A DNA stretch of 64,000 bases from Nakamurella leprariae. GTDB lineage: Bacteria > Actinomycetota > Actinomycetes > Mycobacteriales > Nakamurellaceae. Below, piece by piece: positions 37,404 to 45,463 of the stretch. Each line of letters starts with the position of its first letter. Position 1 is the first letter of the stretch. The DNA lies in contig NZ_JAERWK010000010.1 of NCBI RefSeq assembly GCF_016918035.1, forward strand, positions 1 to 64,000, written 5' to 3'. The translations under genes and the position numbers were made by a program. The notes beneath the pieces are model-generated. The model was not told the DNA's origin and ran no database searches. It worked only from the letters and a program-made list of their open reading frames with translations.

Positions 37404-39521
37404 TCAGGCTGGCCGACCGGTCCCGTGATCCGGACGGGCGTCGTCCGCCGATGCTCCGGCCGGACCGCTCGGCCGCGTCGGATCACCGGAACCCGGCGTG
37501 CCCGGGCCGGCCGAGCGCGCGGCCATCTGCGCGAGCATGGCGTTGTACGCGTCCAGCTCGGTGTCCTGGCCGGTGTCGGCCCGGCGGTCCAGCCGCCGCG
37601 CCTCCCGGTCGTCGGACCGGGCCCACTGGGACAGCAGCGCCACCACCACGATGATCATCGGCAGCTCGGTGGCGCCCCAGGCGATCGCCCCGCCGAGCTG
37701 CTGGTCGTCGACCAGGTCGGGCACCCAGGGCAGGGCCAGGGACCCGAAGTAGTCGGTCGCCATGGCGCTCCGGGAGTTCATCAGCGCCAGCCCGAAGAAC
37801 GCGTGGAACGGCAGGGCGCCCAGCAGCATGGCCAGCTTGATCAGCGGCGACAGCCGACGTGGGGTGGGGTCGACCCCGATGATCACCCAGTAGTAGAGGT
37901 ACCCGACCACCAGGAAGTGCACGTTCATCACGACGTGACCGACGTGCGAGTCCATCAGCGTGGCGAACAGTCCGGTGAAGTACAGCGCGAAGAACGAGCC
38001 CACGAAGAGCAGGAACACCACGATGGGGTGGGTCAGGAAGCGGGTGACCCGGCTGTGCAGCGCCGCCACCAGCGCTTCGCGGACGCCCGGCGGCTGGTCC
38101 CGGCCGGCCGCCGGGAGCGCCCGCAGGGCGAGCGTCGTCGGACCACCCAGCACGAGCATGATCGGGGCGATCATGCCCAGCACCATGTGGGCGATCATGT
38201 GCACCGAGAACTGCGCCATCCCGTACCGACCCAGCCCGGACGACGTGGCGACGAGCACGAGCAGGCAGCCGAGCAGCCAGGCGACCAGCCGCCCGGTGGG
38301 CCACCGGTCCCCACGCCGGCGCAGCCGGACCACACCGACCATGTACAGCGCGGCCGCGGCGATCACCGCCGGGCCGAGCAGCCAGTCGAAGCGCCACTCG
38401 CTGAGGAGCTTGATCGCGTCCGGGGGTCCGTCCAGGTCGAAGCCCAGCACCAGCTCCAGGTCACTGGGCACGGTGGCCGACGTCGGCGGCGAGGCGGTGC
38501 GGGCCAGTGCGGCGGCGACGCCCATGGTGGCCGCCATCAGCAGCGCCTCGACCGTGGCCAGCCGGATGAGCGGGCGTCGGTCGCCCCCGTCCCGGATCAA
38601 CGGCAGGGTCCGCCGCCGGTGCAGCCAGCCGAGGACGCCGAGCGCGACGAGCAGCACCGCCTTGAGCACGACCAGTCGGCCGTAGTCCGTCAGCCACAGG
38701 TCGTCCAGCGCAGCCAGCCGGACCACCGCGTTGGCCATTCCGGACAACGCCACCGCGACGAACGCGACCAGGGCCGCCGAGGAGTACCGGCGCGCGACCA
38801 CGTCCAGGTGCGGCGCCCGCTGCCGGGCCAGGCCGAGCAGGGCGACGAGTCCACCCACCCAGACCGACACCCCGAGCAGGTGCCAGATCATCGTGTCGAC
38901 GGCGACGTCATGGTCGCCGGACTGGGCCGAGTGCCCGCCCAGGGCCTGCGGCAGCACGCCGATCAGTGCGACCACCAGCAGGGCGAACGTCCAGGACCGG
39001 CGCAGCACCACCCGGGACATCAGTCCCACCACGGCCGCGACCACGGCCGCGACCAGGTAGCCGCGGACGGCGTCGGAGACCTCCAGGCCGAGCAGGATCC
39101 GGTCCGCGGACAGCGCGTCCAGCAGCGGCTCGCCGTACGAGTCGGCGAAGGTGAGCGGAATCAGCGCCAGCGAGGCCGCGGTCCAGACACCGGCCGACAG
39201 GGATGCCGCCTGCACACACCGGTAGCCGCCCACGTCGAGCAGACCGGACCGCTGCGGCGGACAGAACCAGGCCGCGGCCAGCAGCCAGCCGACCGTGAGC
39301 GCGGCGGTCAGGTCGAAGAGCGCCTTGACGGCCGGGAGCGCGTACTCGACCAGTCGTCCGGCGTCGGGCAGTCCGGGAATGAGGACGCGCGGGGCGACCG
39401 AGGCGGCCAGTCCGACCGCGACGCACATGGCCACCAGCGCCGCGGCGACCACGGCCGAGGTGACGCGCCAGCGGTCCACCCCGGGCCGGCCCGAGGCGCC
39501 GAGCGTCGGGGCATCTGACAC
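37404..39521 (-). CDS. fused CopD-like / CtaG-like membrane protein for copper and cytochrome oxidase assembly
   Basis: A 705-residue membrane protein with roughly 15 helices. Residues about 70–340 form a CopD-type copper-resistance domain (VDTMIWHLLGVSVWVGGLVALLG and LSGMANAVVRL are typical), and about 390–640 a caa3_CtaG domain (FSVHMIAHMVLGMIAPIMLVLG, VHFLVVGYLYYWVIIG and FHAFFGLALM). Histidines in HMIAH, DSHVGH and NVHFL probably bind copper. The fusion is the arrangement of Rv0102-type proteins; likely role is copper delivery to the aa3 oxidase. It ends with a 60-residue Asp/Arg/Ser/Pro tail. The ctaJ-like gene elsewhere in this window fits the same respiratory system. Confidence 0.9.
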   Translation of the reverse strand: MSDAPTLGASGRPGVDRWRVTSAVVAAALVAMCVAVGLAASVAPRVLIPGLPDAGRLVEYALPAVKALFDLTAALTVGWLLAAAWFCPPQRSGLLDVGGYRCVQAASLSAGVWTAASLALIPLTFADSYGEPLLDALSADRILLGLEVSDAVRGYLVAAVVAAVVGLMSRVVLRRSWTFALLVVALIGVLPQALGGHSAQSGDHDVAVDTMIWHLLGVSVWVGGLVALLGLARQRAPHLDVVARRYSSAALVAFVAVALSGMANAVVRLAALDDLWLTDYGRLVVLKAVLLVALGVLGWLHRRRTLPLIRDGGDRRPLIRLATVEALLMAATMGVAAALARTASPPTSATVPSDLELVLGFDLDGPPDAIKLLSEWRFDWLLGPAVIAAAALYMVGVVRLRRRGDRWPTGRLVAWLLGCLLVLVATSSGLGRYGMAQFSVHMIAHMVLGMIAPIMLVLGGPTTLALRALPAAGRDQPPGVREALVAALHSRVTRFLTHPIVVFLLFVGSFFALYFTGLFATLMDSHVGHVVMNVHFLVVGYLYYWVIIGVDPTPRRLSPLIKLAMLLGALPFHAFFGLALMNSRSAMATDYFGSLALPWVPDLVDDQQLGGAIAWGATELPMIIVVVALLSQWARSDDREARRLDRRADTGQDTELDAYNAMLAQMAARSAGPGTPGSGDPTRPSGPAGASADDARPDHGTGRPA

Positions 39522-39604
39522 GCGATCGAGGGTACTGCCGGCCGGGACGGTGACCCGCTCCTCGACCGTGGCGTGCGTGACACCAGACGATCACGCCGGA
39601 TCGG

Positions 39605-40189
39605 TCAGGCCAGGTAGCGCCGCATCGCCTCGGTCTCGCGCAGCTTCTTCAGACAGCGCGCTCGGGTCGGACCGATGCTGCCCACGGGCATGCCGAGCCG
39701 ACGGCTGATCTCCTCGTACGGGACCGGCGGGTCGGCGACCAGCAACAGCAGCAGTTCCCGGTGCTGCGGCGACAGCTCGGCCAGTCCGTCGCGCAGCGCG
39801 CGCTGCCGCTCGTCGGCCAGCAGCGCGTCGTCGGAGTCGGGCAGGTCGGCCCGCAGCGGCAGTGCGTCGGGCGCGGCCAGGTCGACCGGCGTGGACCGAC
39901 CGTGCACCCGCAGCACCCGCAGCGCCTCGTTGCGGGTGGTGGTGACGATCCACCCGGGCACCGCGCGGGGCTCCCGCAGGTCGGGCAGGTGCTCGACGAG
40001 CCGCAGCCACACGGTCTGGTTGACGTCCTCGGCGTCCCGGTCGGACAACCGGAACCGCCGGATGACCGAGTACACCAACGGCAGGTACCGCTCCACGAGC
40101 TGGTTCCAGGCGTTCCGGTCGCCGGCATTGGCGGCCGTCACCAGCTCGCTGACGTCCTCGATCGTCGCCACCAGGTCGCTCCCGCTCAC
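39605..40189 (-). CDS. ECF-type RNA polymerase sigma factor
   Basis: A 194-residue sigma-70 family protein with region 2 (RNAWNQLVERYLPLVYSVIRRF, DAEDVNQTVWLRLVEHLPDL) and region 4 (LSPQHRELLLLLVADPPVPYEEISRRLG…GSIGPTRARCLKKLR, helix-turn-helix). The spacing and lack of regions 1 and 3 place it in the ECF group. No anti-sigma factor gene is adjacent, so it may be of a type controlled otherwise. GTG 40189 is used; the upstream open frame is Arg-rich and doubtful. Confidence 0.88.
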   Translation of the reverse strand: MSGSDLVATIEDVSELVTAANAGDRNAWNQLVERYLPLVYSVIRRFRLSDRDAEDVNQTVWLRLVEHLPDLREPRAVPGWIVTTTRNEALRVLRVHGRSTPVDLAAPDALPLRADLPDSDDALLADERQRALRDGLAELSPQHRELLLLLVADPPVPYEEISRRLGMPVGSIGPTRARCLKKLRETEAMRRYLA

Positions 40190-40347
40190 CGTCCACCGGA
40201 TCCGGGTGGCCTCCCGTCGACGTGGCGCACGCCGACGACAGCCGTTCCCGCCCGGCATTGTGACAGCCCGATCAAGGCGGGGTGCGGCCGGCATGCAGCT
40301 CGTCCGGACGGATCATCGGGTCGCCTTCGCTACCCTCAGCCTCGTCA

Positions 40348-40421
40348 GCGCTCGTAGCTCAGCTGGACAGAGCAGAGGACTTCTAATCCTCGGGTCGCAG
40401 GTTCGAATCCTGCCGGGCGCG
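40348..40421 (+). tRNA. tRNA-Arg(TCT), integration target
   Basis: Acceptor GCGCTCG/CGGGCGC, anticodon stem GAGGA/TCCTC around CTTCTAA (anticodon TCT), T arm GCAGG-TTCGAAT-CCTGC; CCA not encoded. Its 3' half (40385–40421) is the left copy of a 38-bp direct repeat bounding the integrated element, and the tRNA stays intact after integration. Confidence 0.96.
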
Positions 40422-40422
40422 C
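40385..40422 (+). other. attL: 38-bp core in the 3' end of tRNA-Arg
   Basis: This 38-bp stretch, from the anticodon loop to just past the discriminator, recurs without change at 46439–46476. The integrase gene starts 127 bp inside. This is the usual layout of a tyrosine-recombinase element using a tRNA 3' end. Confidence 0.9.
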
Positions 40423-40477
40423 TTTGCGCTGGTCAGAGCATCGACCTCCCTTTCTTCCCCTCGCTCGACCCCGCCAC

Positions 40478-40500
40478 TGCACGCCTACTGCACGGATTCA
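40478..40500 (+). repeat. left subterminal direct repeat (candidate integrase arm site)
   Basis: TGCACGCCTACTGCACGG…, 23 bp, differs by one base from 46304–46326 near the other end, same orientation. It holds two TGCAC boxes ten bases apart. Positions 55 bp inside attL suit an arm-type binding site for the integrase. Confidence 0.65.
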
Positions 40501-40509
40501 TCCGTACCA

Positions 40510-40542
40510 GTGCACTAAGAGTGCACGGTTTGGCGGTACGAT
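40510..40542 (+). promoter_or_regulatory. operator and -10 of int; possibly leaderless transcript
   Basis: A perfect inverted repeat GTGCACT-AAG-AGTGCAC spans 40510–40526, in the -35 region, and a TACGAT -10 box lies at 40537–40542, seven bases before the int ATG (40549). Transcription would then start at or next to the ATG, giving a leaderless mRNA. The GTGCAC half-site matches the boxes in both subterminal repeats, so integrase (or Xis) may repress its own gene. Confidence 0.5.
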
Positions 40543-40548
40543 CGAGGC

Positions 40549-41952
40549 ATGCCCCGTCACCGCATCGCTCCTGGTTCCGTCGGTCCGATCGCCGTCGTCC
40601 CGATAGGGATCGACGGCGACGGCGCAGAGTTCGTCATCCCCCGTCCGACGACGGACGGCGGGGAGGTCTTGGACTACCCCAAGGGGCTCCGGGTCGGACA
40701 GCCGGTCAAGGTGGAGACGCCGACCGGCATGGTCGAGTTCGTGCCCACCCGGTGGCGCGGACTGTGCCGCGCCGTCGATGTGGACGGCACCGAGCACATG
40801 ATCCGCCGCTGGCGACCCACCAAGGGAGCCGCCGAGGCGGCCACCCAGCGGGCCGCTGAGGACAAGCTGGCCGAGCTGGCGAGGCGGCGTGAGGCGGCCG
40901 TGCTCGCAGCCGCCGAGGCGGCTGACGGCGACCGCACGACCACGGTCGCTGATCTGGTGGCGCGCGTCCTGGCGTCGCCGGACGTGGCCCGGCTCGCCGC
41001 CAAGACGCAGCAGGACTACCGCTATGCATCGCAGCACATCACCGGTCACCCCATCGGCACCATGCTGCCTCGTGAGGTGGACGTGGCCGCCGTCCGCGAC
41101 TTCCTCCGCGACTGCGCCGAGGGTCACGGCAAGGGCGGCACCGTGCACGCCCGGGCCGTGCTGTCCCGCGCGTTCGACCTGGCCGTGGAGACGGCCGCTC
41201 TCCGCGTGCCGATGAGCCCCGTCGTCGGGGCTCGCAACGCGATCCCCAACGTCGTCGTCCGGACCACCGGCATCGACCACCACCGGGCACCGACGGACCA
41301 GGAGGTCCGCGCGCTGCTCTCCGGGCTCACCCGGGACCCGCGCGCCCGAGCCTGGTACCCGGGCACGGGTCGGGCCAAGGCACGGCACGGCCATATGGCC
41401 GAACGGTTCAACGGCCTCGACGTGGCCGACCTGGCGGCCATCATGTTCGCCACCGGCTCCCGCATCGGTGAGGTTGCCGGCCTCAGGTGGCAGGACGTGG
41501 ACCTGGTCGCCGGGACCGTGAACATTTCCGGGACGTTGACCACCCGGGCCGGTACGGGCACCGTCCGGCAGGAGTCCACCAAGACGCGCGGCTCCACCAG
41601 GGTTGTGCCGCTGGCATCGTGGGCACGGGCCGCCCTGGCCCGTCGCGCTCGACGGTTCGGCATCAACATGGAGAACCCTCCGGCGTCGCCCGTGTTCGGG
41701 TCCCCAGCGAAACCGGAGCAGTGGCGCGACCCCCGCAACCTCAGTCGGGCCGTGGCCGAACTGTTCGCCCGGCACGGCGTGGACTTCGCCCGTGGGCACT
41801 CCGCCCGCAAGTGGCGGGTCACCTCGCTCGCAGAGCGAGGCATCCCCGTGCACAAGATCGCGGACCTGGTCGGTCATACGAAGATCGAGACGACCTCCGG
41901 GTACCTCGGACGCGGTCGGCAGACCGACCCGGACGTGGTCGCCGCCCTGTAA
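40549..41952 (+). CDS. int: tyrosine-type site-specific integrase
   Basis: A 467-residue phage-type integrase. The N-terminal third is an unusual beta-rich region (VVPIGIDGDGAEFVIPRP…RWRGLCRAVDVDGTEHM), then a SAM-like core-binding domain (TTTVADLVARVLASPDV… about residues 130–215) and the catalytic domain with Arg in TGSRIGEVAGLRW (about 304), Lys in ESTKTRGSTR, H-x-x-R in GHSARKWR (about 416) and GHTKIETTSGYL with the nucleophilic Tyr (about 451). All catalytic residues are present, so it should be active. It lies next to attL and is transcribed inward. Confidence 0.93.
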   Translation: MPRHRIAPGSVGPIAVVPIGIDGDGAEFVIPRPTTDGGEVLDYPKGLRVGQPVKVETPTGMVEFVPTRWRGLCRAVDVDGTEHMIRRWRPTKGAAEAATQRAAEDKLAELARRREAAVLAAAEAADGDRTTTVADLVARVLASPDVARLAAKTQQDYRYASQHITGHPIGTMLPREVDVAAVRDFLRDCAEGHGKGGTVHARAVLSRAFDLAVETAALRVPMSPVVGARNAIPNVVVRTTGIDHHRAPTDQEVRALLSGLTRDPRARAWYPGTGRAKARHGHMAERFNGLDVADLAAIMFATGSRIGEVAGLRWQDVDLVAGTVNISGTLTTRAGTGTVRQESTKTRGSTRVVPLASWARAALARRARRFGINMENPPASPVFGSPAKPEQWRDPRNLSRAVAELFARHGVDFARGHSARKWRVTSLAERGIPVHKIADLVGHTKIETTSGYLGRGRQTDPDVVAAL

Positions 41953-42142
41953 ACACCGGCTCCACGGAACGGCATTCTTTAGCTGAATGATCCCGGTTGC
42001 GTCGAGCTGGTTCCTGGTGCATTGGCGCAGGTCAGACACCAAAACCGGACACCAAGCGCGGAGGGCCGTGCTAGAACGTCCCTCAGCGGGCCGTCGATTG
42101 GCGTCGGTACCGAATTGGGACAGTCGGCAGGAGAGCCTGATC

Positions 42143-42343
42143 GTGAACAATCCCGCGATTCTCGACACGCGCGAGGCGGAAGCGGAGTACCGCATCAAAG
42201 ACGCCACCTGGCGCACCTGGCGGAGCCAGGGGAAGGGACCGGCATTCATCCGAGCCGGTGGTCGCGTGCTCTACCGCCGCGAAGACATCGAACGCTGGCT
42301 GGACGACAACAAGGTCGGCACCATCGACCAGCCTGCCGCCTAA
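42143..42343 (+). CDS. excisionase-like MerR/HTH_17 DNA-binding protein
   Basis: A 66-residue protein: ILDTREAEAEYRIKDATWRTWRSQGKGPAFIRAGGRVLYRREDIERWLDD is a winged-helix of the excisionase (HTH_17) family, with the recognition helix in DATWRTWRSQG and the wing ending VLYRREDIERWL. GTG start has AGGAGAG about nine bases upstream. Its place just after int suggests the directionality factor for excision; a regulator is the alternative. Confidence 0.82.
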   Translation: MNNPAILDTREAEAEYRIKDATWRTWRSQGKGPAFIRAGGRVLYRREDIERWLDDNKVGTIDQPAA

Positions 42344-42365
42344 GGCGGCATCGCAGCATCCCTGA

Positions 42366-42453
42366 GGGCCGATTCTGCGGCCCGATCTCTCTGCCCCGGG
42401 TGTGATCACCCTCCGGACCGATTCTGATCGGTTCTAGGACCGCCAGTCGGTCC
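42366..42453 (+). repeat. cluster of four small perfect hairpins
   Basis: Four hairpins in 88 bases: GGGCCG-ATTCTG-CGGCCC (42366–42383), GGGTG-TGAT-CACCC (42398–42411), ACCGAT-TCTG-ATCGGT (42417–42432), GGACCG-CCAGT-CGGTCC (42437–42453). All stems are perfect. They resemble those of the larger array at 44052–44792 and precede the operon of four small genes. Confidence 0.75.
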
Positions 42454-42485
42454 TCAAACGGGCACTTCCCTACGAACCATCGGAG

Positions 42486-42971
42486 ATGGATCGACCCTTG
42501 GACGACTACAAGGACCGCTGGAAGCGGTTCAAACTGCCCGACTGGTGCACCGAGTCGAGCCCAGCCGAGCATGGACTGATCGGCAGCGTCGTGCGGATCA
42601 GCACTGCCGTCGTCGGCATGCGCGACGGCGAAGCGACCGGACCGAGCGTGCGGGACTTCGTCGGGCTCTCGCTCGACCTGCTGACGCCGGTATTCGACGA
42701 CGCGGAGAGTCGTGGCGACCTGGTCGCCGTCACGTCGACCCGGCTCGGTCGGACGGCGGTCCACTACTACCCGGGCGATCAGTTCGTGGCACAGCCGGTG
42801 ACCCCGGCACCGATCGAACTCCCCGTGCTCGACCTCTCGGTGCCGTGCAAGCGGTGCGGCGCTGAAGCGGACGAGCGTTGCGAATCCGCGAACGGTATCG
42901 AGCTGACTCAGGGCACCCATCAGGTGCGCCGTCGCGCTGCGTCGGCGGCACGTCAGCCGGGGGCCGCGTGA
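42486..42971 (+). CDS. hypothetical protein with zinc-binding C-terminus
   Basis: A 161-residue protein. The N-terminal 120 residues have no family I recognise (charged start DYKDRWKRFKLPDW, then SVRDFVGLSLDLLTPVFD). The C-terminus has CKRCGAEADERC followed by a His about fifteen residues later (GTHQVRRR), a CxxC-x7-C-x(n)-H zinc motif common in small actinophage and mobile-element proteins. ATG 42486 has GGAG right against it; a TTG at 42498 has better spacing, so the start is uncertain. First gene of an overlapping set of four. Confidence 0.72.
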   Translation: MDRPLDDYKDRWKRFKLPDWCTESSPAEHGLIGSVVRISTAVVGMRDGEATGPSVRDFVGLSLDLLTPVFDDAESRGDLVAVTSTRLGRTAVHYYPGDQFVAQPVTPAPIELPVLDLSVPCKRCGAEADERCESANGIELTQGTHQVRRRAASAARQPGAA

Positions 42972-43258
42972 GCCGGGCCGGTGAGCAGGTTCGGAGGGTG
43001 CTCTGGCTCAACGGCGTCCTCCACGATGACGACCTGACTCCGACCGAGCGGACGGTCGGCCTGTTGGCCGAGGCTCGGGCCAGACCGATCGGCCTGGAGC
43101 TGCGTCCGGTCTGGGTTGAGCTGGATGGTCCACGGCTGGGTTTGAGCGTTGAGACGGTCCGCTCCGGCCTGCAGACGCTGGCCGAGCTCGGGTATCTCGG
43201 ACTCGGAGGGGATGACCGGGTGGCCCTCCGTGATCCACGACGGAGGGCTGCCGGATGA
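42968..43258 (+). CDS. small winged-helix-like protein
   Basis: A 96-residue protein starting at GTG 42968, overlapping the previous stop (GTGA). DDDLTPTERTVGLLAEARA and LGLSVETVRSGLQTLAELGYLGL read as the helices of a winged-helix domain like those in replication initiators or transcription regulators. Overlaps the next gene by four bases (ATGA). Function unknown. Confidence 0.68.
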   Translation: MSRAGEQVRRVLWLNGVLHDDDLTPTERTVGLLAEARARPIGLELRPVWVELDGPRLGLSVETVRSGLQTLAELGYLGLGGDDRVALRDPRRRAAG

Positions 43259-43650
43259 GCTTCCGCCGCTTCACGATGGACGAGGCGCTGGCCGAGGCCG
43301 GCAAGTCGTCGCCGGGCGCTTATGACTCTCGGGCGTTCCACGACAGCGCCGATGGTCGCTGCTCGCTCTGGCTCGCCACTCTGGCGCGCGACGTGCGGGT
43401 CACGGAGCCGCGCGTGCGGTACATCGGCCTCATGGTCGGTGCTACCGCCTACTGGCCGACCAAGTTCGTCCGGGTGGAGTCCCGGACGATCGCGCGGGCG
43501 GTCCAGTGCACCGAGGCCGACGTGTCCAGCGCGGTCGACACGCTGGTCGGACTGGGCTACGCCGAGCGGCACGGCCGCTCACAGGACGGACGCACCGAGC
43601 TTCGTCTGATCGTTCCGCGCATCGCGAGGTACCGCCGTGGCAGCCGGTAG
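43255..43650 (+). CDS. small winged-helix-like protein
   Basis: 131 residues, ATG at 43255 overlapping the preceding TGA. VRYIGLMVGATAYWPTKFVRVESRTIARAVQCTEADVSSAVDTLVGLGYAERHG has the helix-helix-wing pattern and resembles the preceding protein, suggesting an old duplication. DNA binding or replication control is plausible. Not a family I can name. Confidence 0.68.
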   Translation: MSFRRFTMDEALAEAGKSSPGAYDSRAFHDSADGRCSLWLATLARDVRVTEPRVRYIGLMVGATAYWPTKFVRVESRTIARAVQCTEADVSSAVDTLVGLGYAERHGRSQDGRTELRLIVPRIARYRRGSR

Positions 43651-44044
43651 GAGGATCGAGTTCGGGATGGAACCGACTGGTGGAGCGCAGAAGTGGAGCG
43701 CGGTCGCTCGGGCCGAGTGGGACCGGCGGTCCCGCTCTCCCGAGTTTCGCGCGGTCGAGCGGATCGAGTCGGCCGCCATGGCCCGGATGAACGCAGCCGG
43801 GCATGCCGAGTTCGCAGCCGACGAACTGCGGGACGTACTCGGACACGACGACGGTGACGGCGCATGGAAGCTGGCTGGTCGGTCCAGCGTCTACGACGCC
43901 ATCACACGGGCGGTCGAGCGTGGAACGCTCGCCGCCGAATCGGACCCCAGGTGCCTGGTCGTTCCTCGCCATGTCGGGCAGACCACGTCTGGTGACACCA
44001 AGTGCCTGCACCACCGGGAAGGACTGCGCTACGGCGCGGGCTGA
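43637..44044 (+). CDS. hypothetical protein, fourth gene of the element operon
   Basis: 135 residues from GTG 43637 (overlapping the preceding gene) or 125 from ATG 43667, which has AGGAGG upstream. EWDRRSRSPEFRAVERIESAAMARMNAAGHAEFAADELRDVLGH and SSVYDAITRAVERGTLAAESD look like another winged-helix-type helical domain, with one Cys near the end (TKCLHH). The overlaps through this gene imply that 42486–44044 is one translation-coupled unit, which ends where the hairpin array begins. Confidence 0.62.
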   Translation: MAAGRRIEFGMEPTGGAQKWSAVARAEWDRRSRSPEFRAVERIESAAMARMNAAGHAEFAADELRDVLGHDDGDGAWKLAGRSSVYDAITRAVERGTLAAESDPRCLVVPRHVGQTTSGDTKCLHHREGLRYGAG

Positions 44045-44051
44045 CCGGGGC

Positions 44052-44792
44052 AGTTTCCGGAAACTCTGGACGCGTCACCTGGGAAAACGCCGAAAAGGCT
44101 GGACTGATCGTCCGGGACGGCCGGAATCGGCGACCGTGCTGACCTGCGGAAACGCAAACGGCTCTAAGTTCTCTCTCAATAGGGGTCACTGTGCGTTCCC
44201 CCTTCCGTCCGACCCGAAAGGTCGGCCGGTGCTGACGGCGACCAACGAGGGAGACGACAGGAACACCGTGGTCCGTGCTGGGCATTGGCCCAGCCCGTCC
44301 CGATTCGACGGCGAACCTGAGAGCCGGCGCTACCTGAAGGGCCGACCCACAAGAGTCGGACCTTCCCCGGAACGGGCGGACCCGTGGGTCCGCTGACGGA
44401 CCTGTGAAGGGTTTCGGACTTGGAATCCGAAACCCGGATCCGCAACTGACAGAGGGGACGCGCTACCGCGCGGTCCCCAACCGTGAACGGTCCTGCCCGG
44501 CTTCCGCCGTCAGGAGCCAGCCGAACAACGGTGAGGCTGTCGGAACGGGCTACCGCCCGTTCCTCTACGCGCGAGTGGGCAGGAGCGCCCGCGACTGCGC
44601 AAGGAACACCTCCGGCGGGATTACCGCCGTCAGGAGTACCGACTTTAGTCGGTCCAGCGCACGCACGCATCAGCGTGGAGTGCCGATTCCCGCACTGGCG
44701 TGCGGCCCTGAGACCGCCGTTCTGCGGCGGCCTAGGCAATCACCTTCTTGCCGGACTTTCCGGCCCGTCTGAGACGCGCCCCATGAGGGCGC
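44052..44792 (+). other. dense array of about twenty small hairpins; possible structured RNA or ssDNA signal
   Basis: Some 740 bp without a convincing gene contains a run of short perfect stems, roughly one every 35 bases. Examples: 44145–44156 (TGCG-GAAA-CGCA), 44209–44225 (CCGACC-CGAAA-GGTCGG), 44277–44294 (7-bp stem, ATTG loop), 44336–44365, 44376–44393, 44409–44435 (10-bp stem, 7-nt loop), 44454–44478, 44480–44491, 44518–44539, 44542–44563 (9-bp stem, TACC loop), 44614–44628, 44638–44653 (ACCGAC-TTTA-GTCGGT), 44664–44677, 44690–44705, 44714–44730, 44750–44764, 44776–44792. Loops are mostly four or five bases. The density cannot be chance. Candidates: a large structured RNA of the ROOL/GOLLD sort carried by phages, a replication or packaging signal, or a processed leader of the next gene. 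Confidence 0.7.
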
Positions 44793-44805
44793 AGAGGGGT
44801 CAAAC

Positions 44806-45324
44806 ATGACCGAGCACTTCACGACCGTCAGCGACCAGGAGGTCGCCGCCGTCGAACTGCCGCAGGCGATCCGCGATCGGATCGCCGCGGGCGACACCAA
44901 CTTGAGCCAGGCCGACGTCCGCAAGGCCAAGGAGGCCGAGGACATCGCCGCGTTGACGGCTGCGGTCCAGGCAGAGCAGGACCGCCGTGCCGCCGAGGTC
45001 GCGCGCCGCGAGGCCATCGACAATGGCACCCAGGCGGAGGCCGCCCTGAGGTCGGCCGACCGGGCGGCACAGGAGCGGTGTACCGAGGCACTGCGGGAGG
45101 CGTTCGCGGAGCTGGCGCAGGCGCACGCTGCCGCGTGGGCCGACACTGCACCCGCGCGGGCGGCGCTGACCGCCGCTGGCATTAACACGTTGAACAGCGC
45201 GAGCCCGTTCCGCGACACGACGCTGTCGCGGGATCGTCCGGACGCGATCTTCCGGGAGATCGCCGACTCGATCGCTGGACGGGCCGGTAACACCGCAGCG
45301 GCGGCACTGGCCCGTCGCGGCTGA
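44806..45324 (+). CDS. Ala-rich coiled-coil hypothetical protein
   Basis: 172 residues, ATG 44806 with GAGGGG six bases upstream, directly after the last hairpin. The region of about residues 20–115 is a long Ala/Glu/Gln/Arg helix (VRKAKEAEDIAALTAAVQAE, then AEALREAFAELAQAHAAAWAD), predicted coiled coil. The C-terminal 50 residues are less regular. Size and composition recall phage scaffolding or structural accessory proteins, but there is no recognisable family. It is followed by a strong terminator. Confidence 0.72.
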   Translation: MTEHFTTVSDQEVAAVELPQAIRDRIAAGDTNLSQADVRKAKEAEDIAALTAAVQAEQDRRAAEVARREAIDNGTQAEAALRSADRAAQERCTEALREAFAELAQAHAAAWADTAPARAALTAAGINTLNSASPFRDTTLSRDRPDAIFREIADSIAGRAGNTAAAALARRG

Positions 45325-45365
45325 CGCAACCGGCCCAACCCGCTCAACGGCTGAGTGACACGACT

Positions 45366-45392
45366 GCCCCTCCTCCGAACAGGAGGAGGGGC
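45366..45392 (+). terminator. strong terminator after the coiled-coil gene
   Basis: A perfect 11-bp stem GCCCCTCCTCC/GGAGGAGGGGC with loop GAACA, 42 bases after the stop. It also faces the converging minus-strand small gene. A further hairpin GTCAGG-TTGCCG-CCTGAC follows at 45423–45440. Confidence 0.8.
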
Positions 45393-45463
45393 GTCGCGCT
45401 ACTGTCCTCTGACGCGTCGGCAGTCAGGTTGCCGCCTGACCTGCCGTCGCACGAGGACCCGGG

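Noticed and set aside
44176-44739. 187-codon minus-strand frame through the hairpin array
   Set aside because: Composition follows the hairpins, starts lack ribosome sites and no motif is present; the stems explain the open frame.
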